Origin: an uncultured Eubacteriales bacterium
GTDB taxonomy: Bacteria; Bacillota; Clostridia; Oscillospirales; Acutalibacteraceae
Reading direction: 5' to 3'
Assembly (NCBI GenBank): GCA_948762645.1
Contig: CAQBRY010000075.1
Location: 1-8,699, forward strand
Length of the DNA stretch: 8,699 bases
Numbering within the stretch: position 1 is the first letter of the stretch; every line of letters starts with the position of its first letter. The translations under genes were made by a program, and so were the position numbers. Of the stretch, positions 1-5,736 are shown one piece after another. The notes under the pieces are model-generated. The model was not told the DNA's origin, did no database searches, and saw only the letters and a list, made by a program, of their open reading frames with translations.

Positions 1-1114
1 TACAAAGCATACCGTAAGAAAGAACTATGTCTCCTAATTTAGATTTAAAACTCTCTTTTCCTTTTACTCCCCTTATCTCTACAACAGTCATTTTGTTTTG
101 GGTAAGTGTACCTGTTTTATCGGAGCATATTACATTTGCACTGCCTAAAGTCTCGACAGCAGGAAGTCTTCTTACAATCGCATTCCTTGACGCCATTCTC
201 CTTACTCCAGAAGCAAGTACTATAGTAACTACTGCCGGCAATCCTTCCGGTATTGCTGCAACTGCTAAACTTACTGATATCATAAACATTTCAAGCGTAT
301 CCGTACTTTGCAAAAAACTAAGAGCAAATATTACTAAACAAATTACTATTGTACCTATGCCTAGTATCTTACTAGTATTTGATAATTTTTCCTGAAGAGG
401 TGTTTGAGAAGTTTCCTCACAGTTAATTAAACTTGCTATTTTTCCAACTTGAGTATTCATACCGGTTTCTACAACTACCGCAACCGCATGACCCGATATA
501 ATACTGCTGCTTGAAAAAAGCATATTCTTTTGGTCAGCTATATGCGCCTTACTCTTGCAAATATAGTTTTCATCTTTTTCTACGGCCGTAGATTCTCCGG
601 TTAATGATGATTCTTCAACCTGTAAGTTGGAACACTCTATTATTCTTGCATCAGCGCAAACTAAATCACCCGTATTTAAAAAAACAATATCTCCGGGAAC
701 TACATTTTCAGAAGAAATCTTTTGATATTTTCCTCCGCGCAGTACCCTTGTATGAGGGGAAGACAGTTTTTTAAGAGAATTTATTGCTTTCTCTGCTTTA
801 CTTTCCTGCATTATGCCTATAATAGAGTTTACTACTACTATTGATAATATTATTATAGAATCAATATAATCAGATTCCCCATGAATAATAGATGTTATAA
901 AAGATACTGCAGCTGCAAATAGTAAAGTTATAACAGTAAAATCAGAAAGCTGCTCTAAGAGTTTTTTAAACAAACTTTTAGACTTACAATCTAGTAATTT
1001 GTTTTTTCCGTATTTTATCTCCCTCTTTTTTACTGACATTAATGACAGTCCCTTTTTAGGATCTACGTCTAATTTTTTTAATACTTCACCTGAATTCATA
1101 CTATGCCAATACAT
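1..1114 (-). CDS. Cation-transporting P-type ATPase, calcium-type (P2), N-terminal 371 residues; cut by left edge
   Basis: This gene encodes an integral-membrane pump that uses ATP through a phospho-aspartate intermediate to move a cation, probably Ca2+, out of the cell. I read 371 codons on the minus strand with no stop before the edge; family members are about 850-900 residues, so the nucleotide-binding domain and TM5-10 are missing here. Visible in order: an N-terminal cation-ATPase domain (about 1-50), TM1-TM2 (about 57-102), the actuator domain with its TGES loop at 172-175, TM3-TM4 (about 248-298) with the P-E-G-L-P ion-site motif at 289-293 (E290 corresponds to the SERCA TM4 glutamate), and the phosphorylation motif DKTGTLT at 332-338 with D332 as acceptor. 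The ATG at 1114 was chosen because GGAG lies 8 nt upstream; the ATG slightly further upstream is out of frame. No heavy-metal-binding domain or CPC motif is present, which argues against a P1B metal pump. Ion specificity (Ca2+, Mn2+ or Na+) is inferred only. Confidence 0.95.
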   Translation of the reverse strand, partial: MYWHSMNSGEVLKKLDVDPKKGLSLMSVKKREIKYGKNKLLDCKSKSLFKKLLEQLSDFTVITLLFAAAVSFITSIIHGESDYIDSIIILSIVVVNSIIGIMQESKAEKAINSLKKLSSPHTRVLRGGKYQKISSENVVPGDIVFLNTGDLVCADARIIECSNLQVEESSLTGESTAVEKDENYICKSKAHIADQKNMLFSSSSIISGHAVAVVVETGMNTQVGKIASLINCEETSQTPLQEKLSNTSKILGIGTIVICLVIFALSFLQSTDTLEMFMISVSLAVAAIPEGLPAVVTIVLASGVRRMASRNAIVRRLPAVETLGSANVICSDKTGTLTQNKMTVVEIRGVKGKESFKSKLGDIVLSYGMLC

Positions 1115-1152
1115 ATAATCATCTCCAAACGACCTTTTATATAAATATATAT

Positions 1153-1192
1153 CTACTACTCCCCCGACATATTACTAACAATTAGACTAATT
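1153..1192 (-). promoter_or_regulatory. Putative control region of the P-type ATPase gene: TTAG-A-CTAA dyad and GTCGGGGG word
   Basis: Between the terminator at 1229-1256 and the ATPase start there is a perfect 6+1+6 dyad, AATTAG-A-CTAATT (1180-1192). On the minus strand it is followed by TTGTTA (1176-1181) and GTCGGGGG (complement of 1161-1168). A TTGTTA-17-TAGTAG arrangement ending at 1153 is possible, but the -10 is poor, so the promoter call is weak. The dyad and the G word are clear in the sequence and both have counterparts upstream of neighbouring minus-strand genes. Confidence 0.4.
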
Positions 1193-1228
1193 ATATGTTA
1201 AAACATTTAAAAAATTTTCAAATAAAAT

Positions 1229-1256
1229 AAAGGTACACTTAAAAAAGTGTACCTTT
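1229..1256 (-). terminator. Rho-independent terminator downstream of the 155-residue protein gene
   Basis: A perfect 12-bp stem (AAAGGTACACTT, 1229-1240, pairing with 1245-1256) closes a 4-nt loop. On the minus strand it is followed by a T-rich stretch. It begins 18 nt past the stop codon at 1274-1276, so it should end that transcript and separate it from the P-type ATPase gene. The stem is near-symmetric and could act on the plus strand too, but no plus-strand gene precedes it. Confidence 0.85.
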
Positions 1257-1273
1257 TTATATCTATATTTTGA

Positions 1274-1741
1274 CTATTTCCTTTTGAGCTTACTCCACCA
1301 ACCTTTAGTCTTACCAATCTTATAAACTCCTGCTCCAGCAGCTGCAAGTCCTCCTAAGGCAGCTACTCCTATTCCAACTTTCTTTCCAGTACTCATATTA
1401 TTATCCTTATTACCAAGAGGTCCCCTTTCTCCACGAGCAATACGAGCATCTCTTGAACTATCTTGATATATTGGCTCTGGAAGCAGTTCATTCATAAAAT
1501 CATCTACCTCATCGTCACCTACTCCACCGCCTATTTTCCCTAATTTATCTTCTGGCAGTTTAGCAATGTTTTGCATTAGATTTCCTAAATCTAATCCTAT
1601 CTCTTTTACTTCGTCATCTGTTACGTCTTTTAAATTACCATTTGTTTCAAAATAATCCTTTACTTTTGATGGATCATCTAATTTTAACAAACCTTCTGAA
1701 AAATCCTTTTTAGCTAATAAATCTTGTATTTCTTTTCTCAT
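1274..1741 (-). CDS. Unknown 155-residue protein with double-glycine (Nif11-like) leader and C-terminal membrane segment; possible peptide precursor
   Basis: I do not recognise a specific family. Residues 1-73 are acidic and helical-looking and end in LPEDKLGKIGGG (62-73), which resembles the double-glycine leaders of Nif11-type ribosomal peptide precursors and class II bacteriocins. They are followed by an acidic linker (DDEVDDFMNEL, 76-86), a charged hydrophilic stretch (about 90-118), one Gly/Ala-rich hydrophobic segment (about 122-141) and a basic tail with a WW pair ending KLKRK. Cleavage after Gly72 would release about 83 residues. The ATG at 1741 was preferred because AGGGAG lies 9 nt upstream; the in-frame TTG at 1750 directly abuts that site. 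The gene lies just downstream of an ABC ATPase/ABC-2 permease pair, has its own promoter (1781-1809) and a strong terminator, and no modification enzyme or C39-peptidase transporter is visible. The alternative is an ordinary tail-anchored membrane protein whose GGG is coincidental. That the ORF is a real gene is well supported; its role is inference. Confidence 0.8.
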   Translation of the reverse strand: MRKEIQDLLAKKDFSEGLLKLDDPSKVKDYFETNGNLKDVTDDEVKEIGLDLGNLMQNIAKLPEDKLGKIGGGVGDDEVDDFMNELLPEPIYQDSSRDARIARGERGPLGNKDNNMSTGKKVGIGVAALGGLAAAGAGVYKIGKTKGWWSKLKRK

Positions 1742-1780
1742 AATTAACAACTCCCTTTTAATTAAAATATTTTCACTAAC

Positions 1781-1809
1781 AGTATACCCCCCCCGACGTT
1801 AAAAGTCAA
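1781..1809 (-). promoter_or_regulatory. Sigma-A-type promoter of the 155-residue protein gene, with G8 tract in the spacer
   Basis: On the minus strand TTGACT (1804-1809) and TATACT (1781-1786) are separated by exactly 17 nt. The last eight spacer bases are a pure G run (complement of 1787-1794), so gain or loss of a G would change the spacing. The -10 lies about 40 nt upstream of the chosen ATG, leaving a 5' leader of roughly 30 nt that carries the AGGGAG ribosome binding site (complement of 1751-1756). Confidence 0.8.
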
Positions 1810-1835
1810 CTATTTTTAATTAATTTTTATATAAT

Positions 1836-2996
1836 TTATATGCGAAATACCACATTTTCCTTTTTAAACATATTATTTGTTACATAAAATGCAGCAAATA
1901 TATAAATTATTAGCCAAAATACCACTATCAAGACATGATATATATTTACAGCATTTGCAAAAATTTCTTTTATTATACAAATTATATTTAAAACCGGTAC
2001 ACAAAGGTGCCCTATTCCTATGCTAGATACATCAAGAGTATAAGTAAAATATGCAGGTATCAGGCAAATTATCGACATTGGAGTCAAATAAGTCTGGGCT
2101 TCCTTATAAGACCTCGAGTAAACCCCTATGGCAAGATTTACAGATGCAAAAAACATCGATGTAAATAAAGTTATGGCTAAAAGAGAAACCATCTCTAAAA
2201 CAGATAAATTCACTTTTTGACTACCTGATGAAATTAACAAATATCCCCATAAACCTAAAACCGTGCACAATCCACTCGTAACACCCATGGCAGTTGTAGC
2301 CAATAATTTTCCAACTATTATACTAGTTCGATTTGCTCCTGTGGACAACAAAGATTCAAGAGTACCTCTTTCTTTTTCTCCCGCACTTAAATCACTCGCA
2401 GTACTTGCAGATCCTATACAGCAATAAAGTATCATCATCATTGGAACTAACATATTAAAATAAAGCGAACTTGTATCAATATTCGGCATCTGTTCATCTA
2501 AAGTATACGGTACTTCTATAGATACAAACTTATTAAGTCCCTCTTTATCCTTAAATTGACTTCTATAATCATTTACTATTGATTTATAAACACCCTCGTA
2601 ATAGCTAACTATCGGCATAGACATCATAGAATTAATCGAAGAATCATTATAATCTATATTTAAACTGAAATTTTCACCTTTGAGTATCTTTGAATCAATA
2701 TCTGAGTCAAGCGTTACGTAAGCCGCTATTTTACTCGATTTCGGATCATTTACATCTACTACTGTAATATTTTTTTGCGCACTACAAAACGTATAAAAAG
2801 AATTGTCTTTACTGCTCATTGCTATATTGACATTATCAGAAATCTGATTTTGACTGCTTTGCATGGAAAAATCTATTATAAAAAGTATTACTGGAACCCA
2901 CAGAAGCGGTAAAACAAGACCAAATATAAATGTTTTTTTATCCCTTATTATGCACTTTAATTCTTTTAAAAATACTACCATCATTTGTTTAATCAT
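1836..2996 (-). CDS. natB: NatB-like ABC-2 family permease
   Basis: This is the membrane subunit of an ABC-2 exporter paired with the ATPase encoded immediately upstream. Known NatAB systems export Na+, but relatives move peptides or drugs, so the substrate here is uncertain. Reading from the chosen start gives 386 residues: TM1 at about 24-44, a large extracellular domain (about 45-177), then a cluster of about five or six helices from about 178 to 373. The motif GEKERGTLESLL (206-217) is typical of NatB-type permeases. The ATG at 2996 was chosen because GTGGGG lies 9 nt upstream. Two ATGs at 3005 and 3002 and a TTG at 3023 are in frame but sit on or before that site. The start overlaps the end of the ATPase gene by 8 nt, indicating translational coupling. 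I see no convincing hairpin terminator after the stop, so transcription may continue into the 155-residue protein gene. Confidence 0.9.
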   Translation of the reverse strand: MIKQMMVVFLKELKCIIRDKKTFIFGLVLPLLWVPVILFIIDFSMQSSQNQISDNVNIAMSSKDNSFYTFCSAQKNITVVDVNDPKSSKIAAYVTLDSDIDSKILKGENFSLNIDYNDSSINSMMSMPIVSYYEGVYKSIVNDYRSQFKDKEGLNKFVSIEVPYTLDEQMPNIDTSSLYFNMLVPMMMILYCCIGSASTASDLSAGEKERGTLESLLSTGANRTSIIVGKLLATTAMGVTSGLCTVLGLWGYLLISSGSQKVNLSVLEMVSLLAITLFTSMFFASVNLAIGVYSRSYKEAQTYLTPMSIICLIPAYFTYTLDVSSIGIGHLCVPVLNIICIIKEIFANAVNIYHVLIVVFWLIIYIFAAFYVTNNMFKKENVVFRI

Positions 2997-3723
2997 TATC
3001 ATCATCCCCACAAACAAGATCAAATAACATGTCGTTTATTTCTTTATCGGTATATTTTTTTCTGTAGTCTTCCATAATAAATGATTTCATTACAATTCCT
3101 TTGTGTATAACTACTATCCTATCTGAAAAAGTTTTTATATTGTCCATAGAGTGACTTGAAAATATCACACTCTTATTTGTTTTCTTACAAAATTCCAAAA
3201 AATTAAATACTATTCTCGCAGCTTTAAAATCAAGTCCTGAATCAGGCTCATCGAATAATATTACCGATGGATCATGTACTATAGACCTGGCAATTGCCAC
3301 TTTCTGTTTCATACCTTTTGAAAAAGTTCCTACAAGTTTGTCCGCATAGTCTTTAAACTCAAACTGATCTATAAGCTCATTTATCCTTTCTTTACTCTTT
3401 TCACTATCCATTCCATTGAGCTTCGCAAAATATTCTAAATTTTCTCTTGCAGTCAACCTTTCATATAGTCCTACTTCACTTCCAAAAAGTATACCTATAT
3501 TCTTCCTTACGTTTCTTGACTGAGTAATAAGGTCGTAATTATTTACTAATACTGTACCTTCGTCAGGCTTGAGCATTGTACTTATTATTCTTAAAAGAGT
3601 AGACTTACCCGCACCGTTTTCTCCGAGAAGTCCCACAATTTCTCCATCGTTAACGTCAAAACTTACGTCTTTCAAAGCCTGACATTTTTTAAAGCTTTTA
3701 TATATATTTAAAATCTTTATCAT
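2989..3723 (-). CDS. natA: NatA-like ABC transporter ATPase
   Basis: This is the cytoplasmic ATP-hydrolysing subunit that drives the adjacent NatB-like permease. It is 244 residues, normal for the family. Motifs visible: Walker A GENGAGKST (34-42), a degenerate signature FSKGMKQK (134-141) of the kind seen in NatA proteins in place of LSGGQ, Walker B VILFDEP (154-160) with the following D-loop SGLD, and the H-loop histidine at 191. The usual Q-loop glutamine is not evident: the region reads GILFGSEVGLYERLTARENL in family style (77-96). In Walker B the common DEPT is DEPD. GAGG-like Shine-Dalgarno bases (GTGAGG) lie about 8 nt before the ATG. It is the first gene of a minus-strand operon with the permease, transcribed from a promoter at 3827-3855. 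Na+ export is inferred from family resemblance; antimicrobial-peptide export or resistance is an alternative given the neighbouring leader-like protein. Confidence 0.92.
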   Translation of the reverse strand: MIKILNIYKSFKKCQALKDVSFDVNDGEIVGLLGENGAGKSTLLRIISTMLKPDEGTVLVNNYDLITQSRNVRKNIGILFGSEVGLYERLTARENLEYFAKLNGMDSEKSKERINELIDQFEFKDYADKLVGTFSKGMKQKVAIARSIVHDPSVILFDEPDSGLDFKAARIVFNFLEFCKKTNKSVIFSSHSMDNIKTFSDRIVVIHKGIVMKSFIMEDYRKKYTDKEINDMLFDLVCGDDDND

Positions 3724-3826
3724 ATTTTAAACCTCACTTTTAGCAGATAATTATTTACTATATACCTTACATTATAAACCATAATGCTTTATAAATAATA
3801 TAAATTATTTTTTTAAAATCAACCTT

Positions 3827-3855
3827 ATTATATATAAATTAGACTAACAAATCAA
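3827..3855 (-). promoter_or_regulatory. natAB promoter with TTAG-N-CTAA dyad in the spacer
   Basis: On the minus strand TTGATT (3850-3855) and TATAAT (3827-3832) are 17 nt apart, a near-consensus sigma-A promoter. It lies about 104 nt upstream of the natA ATG, so the leader is about 95 nt. A TTAG-A-CTAA dyad (3839-3847) sits inside the spacer, where a bound repressor or spacer-twisting activator would act. A matching longer dyad occurs upstream of the P-type ATPase gene. Confidence 0.65.
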
Positions 3856-3866
3856 TTTTATTTATA

Positions 3867-3886
3867 ATAAACTTACTAAAGTTTAT
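3867..3886. promoter_or_regulatory. Operator-like dyad upstream of the natAB promoter
   Basis: Perfect 8+4+8 inverted repeat: ATAAACTT (3867-3874), spacer ACTA, AAGTTTAT (3879-3886). It begins 11 nt upstream of the natAB -35, a position suited to an activator or a TetR/GntR-type repressor. AT-rich DNA gives dyads by chance more often, so this is a candidate only. Confidence 0.35.
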
Positions 3887-4071
3887 ATATAATCAACCTA
3901 CTATTACATAAATACACCAAATTTTATCATATTTTAAATATGTTCTTTACATTTTTAGACCTATTTTTCTATATTAAAATATTTGTACTTTTCGCATATT
4001 ATCTGGCTTTTCCATTTCTTTACTATTACAATTTATTTTATAAATTATTTTAATAATATGTAAATTAGATC

Positions 4072-4099
4072 TTGCAAAAATTAATTTATTGTATATAAT
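4072..4099 (+). promoter_or_regulatory. Promoter of the CdaR-type regulator gene
   Basis: TTGCAA (4072-4077) and TATAAT (4094-4099) are separated by 16 nt. The -10 ends 64 nt before the chosen ATG. A TACGT...ACGTA inverted repeat (4106-4110 and 4124-4128) starts where transcription would begin, a common place for an autoregulatory operator. Confidence 0.6.
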
Positions 4100-4163
4100 A
4101 AATAATACGTTTGTAAATTTTTTACGTACATACAATGATATTTTTGAAACGAGGTATTCACTT

Positions 4164-5249
4164 ATGTTAAGCAAATTTTTTCAAAGTATAGTTAATCAAA
4201 TAGGTGGCTCTCTTGATAGAACCTTTGGAGTAATTGATGAGTCATCAACCATCATTGCTTGCAATAGAAATGATAAAATCGGAGAAGTAACCAAAAATTT
4301 TAGTCATAACAATTTACTTAAATCAAGCATGTACACAACAGACGAGTATACATATAAATCCTTTGGAACACATATTTATCCAGGATACGTAGTTTTTGTA
4401 TCTGGAAATGATGAAATTTCTAAAAATTATGCTAATTTAATATCCGTAGCAATGGAAAACACTTTAAAACACCACAATGAAAAATATGATAAATCAAACT
4501 TCATTAAAAATATTCTTCTTGATAACGTACTTCCCGGAGATATATATCTTAAGTCAAGAGAATTAAAATTTAATTCAGATGTAAATAGAGTGTGCTTGAT
4601 TATAAAGATCAACTCTAAATCTGACGCCTCTGCATATGAGGTCGTCAAAGGATTGTTCCCAGATAAAAACAAAGATTTCGTAATTAACATCAACGAAAAT
4701 AATATCGCCCTTGTAAAAGAAACTTCTAAAGAAACTACTACAAAAGATCTTGAAAAATTAGCTACTTCCATCGTAGATACACTCTCAGGAGAGTACTACA
4801 TAAACAGTGTTATCGGAATCGGTACACCTGTAAACGGCATTAAAGACCTTGCGAAATCATTTAAAGAATCACAAGTTGCCGTAGAAGTCGGAAAAGTATT
4901 TGACACCGCTAAAAGTGTAATAAGCTACGCAAACTTAGGTATTGCAAGACTCGTATATCAACTTCCAACTACCCTTTGTGAAGCTTTCTTAAAAGAAGTA
5001 TTTAAACGCGGGTCAATAGAATCCATGGATCAGGAAACTTTATTTACTATTCAAAAATTTTTTGAAAACAGTTTAAATGTATCTGAAACTTCCAGAAAAC
5101 TTTTTGTACATAGAAATACTCTTGTATATAGACTTGAAAAAATCAAAAAAATTACCGGTCTTGATCTCAGAGAATTTGAAGATGCCATCGTATTTAAAGT
5201 AGCCTTAATGGTCAAAAAATATCTAGTATCAAATCCTATTAAATATTAA
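4164..5249 (+). CDS. CdaR/PucR-family transcriptional regulator (sugar-diacid-regulator type)
   Basis: This is a probable DNA-binding transcription factor of 361 residues. The C-terminal PucR-type helix-turn-helix spans about 290-355 and contains the family hallmark HRNTLVYRLEKI (316-327). The middle (about 135-255) has the CdaR GGDEF-like fold pattern, with GIGTPVNGIKDLAKSFKESQ (218-237) typical of it. The N-terminal 1-110 is a less conserved sensory region with no clear ligand motif. The ATG at 4164 was chosen because GAGG lies 9 nt upstream; an in-frame ATG at 4089 falls inside the -10 promoter element and is rejected. Proteins of this type are often found directly before ftsEX in Clostridia, but the ligand and targets are not known to me. 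The neighbouring 77-residue gene and ftsEX operon are candidate targets. No strong terminator follows; only a weak AT-only hairpin lies near 5260-5274. Confidence 0.9.
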   Translation: MLSKFFQSIVNQIGGSLDRTFGVIDESSTIIACNRNDKIGEVTKNFSHNNLLKSSMYTTDEYTYKSFGTHIYPGYVVFVSGNDEISKNYANLISVAMENTLKHHNEKYDKSNFIKNILLDNVLPGDIYLKSRELKFNSDVNRVCLIIKINSKSDASAYEVVKGLFPDKNKDFVININENNIALVKETSKETTTKDLEKLATSIVDTLSGEYYINSVIGIGTPVNGIKDLAKSFKESQVAVEVGKVFDTAKSVISYANLGIARLVYQLPTTLCEAFLKEVFKRGSIESMDQETLFTIQKFFENSLNVSETSRKLFVHRNTLVYRLEKIKKITGLDLREFEDAIVFKVALMVKKYLVSNPIKY

Positions 5250-5289
5250 ATAATATTATAAATAAAATTTATTTCTTGTTATTCATGTG

Positions 5290-5318
5290 TTGACATTTCA
5301 ACGTATTGATAATATAAT
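5290..5318 (+). promoter_or_regulatory. Perfect-consensus sigma-A promoter of the 77-residue membrane protein gene
   Basis: TTGACA (5290-5295) and TATAAT (5313-5318) with a 17-nt spacer match the housekeeping consensus at all twelve positions. Transcription would start near 5325, leaving a short leader of about 29 nt with AAGGAG at 5340-5345. This predicts strong, largely unregulated expression. Confidence 0.88.
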
Positions 5319-5353
5319 TAAAACACAAATCTAATAATTAAGGAGATAAGATA

Positions 5354-5587
5354 TTGACATTAAAACTTAAAGATTTAAGACCATACGCAGAAACTGCCAG
5401 TGTTATTATGATCGCGGTAACTGCAACAGCTACTGCAGCATTCAGTTTATTAGGACTCGGAACATGGGGATACAATAAAATTTCGGGATCTCATATTACA
5501 ATGGGCGATGCAGGATGTTCCCTCTTTCTATTTGGAGGATTGTTAGCAGAATGGGCAGGTATTATTCGCGGTGGATCTAAGGATTAA
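5354..5587 (+). CDS. Small two-helix membrane protein of unknown function (77 residues, TTG start)
   Basis: I do not recognise this protein. It has a short basic amphipathic N-terminus (LKLKDLRPYAE), a first hydrophobic segment at about 15-37 rich in Ala and Thr, a short polar loop with NKISGSHITMGD (41-52), a second hydrophobic segment at about 53-71, and a basic tail ending GGSKD. One cysteine lies at the start of the second helix (C55), without a lipobox context. The TTG start is supported by AAGGAG exactly 8 nt upstream (5340-5345); the next in-frame ATG would delete most of the first helix. It is preceded by a perfect consensus promoter, sits between a CdaR-type regulator and ftsE, and is followed by 149 nt with a separate ftsE promoter. 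The strong promoter and ribosome site argue that it is expressed. A holin-like or envelope-accessory role is possible but unsupported. Confidence 0.8.
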   Translation: MTLKLKDLRPYAETASVIMIAVTATATAAFSLLGLGTWGYNKISGSHITMGDAGCSLFLFGGLLAEWAGIIRGGSKD

Positions 5588-5699
5588 TTTTTATCAATCT
5601 TGTGATTATGGTATCTAATTTTTAAAAGTATATATAATTAAATTTGCATCTCTAATCAAAATTCCCATTTGTTTAGGGGTGTACTATTTTTGTCAAAAA

Positions 5700-5708
5700 T
5701 GATATAAT
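5700..5708 (+). promoter_or_regulatory. Extended -10 promoter for the ftsEX operon
   Basis: TGATATAAT at 5700-5708 is a perfect TGnTATAAT extended -10. The matching -35 at 17 nt (TGTACT, 5680-5685) is poor, as is usual for extended -10 promoters. It lies 28 nt before the FtsE ATG and excludes the ATG at 5707, which falls inside the -10, as a start. Confidence 0.65.
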
Positions 5709-5736
5709 GAACTTGAAGGGTGGAGTGCATACCATA

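Larger units (their letters stand above)
3724..4163. other. AT-rich divergent intergenic region between natA and the CdaR-type regulator
   Basis: This stretch of 440 nt is extremely poor in G and C and has no convincing gene. It contains the natAB promoter on the minus strand, the regulator promoter on the plus strand, an 8+4+8 dyad (3867-3886), a 7+1+7 dyad CATATTT-T-AAATATG (3928-3942), a TACGT/ACGTA inverted repeat (4106-4128) just after the regulator's -10, and the word AATCAACCT twice (near 3818 and 3892). A short minus-strand reading frame at 3974-4174 overlaps the regulator's promoter and start and is taken as chance. Confidence 0.7.

Noticed and set aside
154..159. DKTGTLT motif region read as a heavy-metal P1B pump
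   Set aside because: TM4 reads P-E-G-L-P, not CPC or SPC, and there is no N-terminal metal-binding domain, so the calcium-type subfamily fits better.
27..395. Plus-strand open frame of 122 codons
   Set aside because: It lies antisense to the P-type ATPase gene, whose minus-strand translation carries PEGLP and DKTGTLT motifs; no ribosome site or recognisable protein.
1785..1797. CsoR-type copper operator suggested by TACCCCCCCC
   Set aside because: CsoR sites need a C run facing a G run in dyad form (TACCCC...GGGGTA); only one arm is present here and at 1161-1165.
3974..4174. Minus-strand open frame of 66 codons in the intergenic region
   Set aside because: It overlaps the promoter, ribosome site and start of the CdaR-type gene, has AT-driven composition rich in Ile/Asn/Lys, and lacks a convincing Shine-Dalgarno site.
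5260..5274. Terminator after the CdaR-type gene
   Set aside because: The only hairpin is six A-T pairs around a 3-nt loop, too weak to call.
5589..5612. Terminator after the 77-residue gene
   Set aside because: Only a 4-bp AATC/GATT stem is visible and no T run follows in register.
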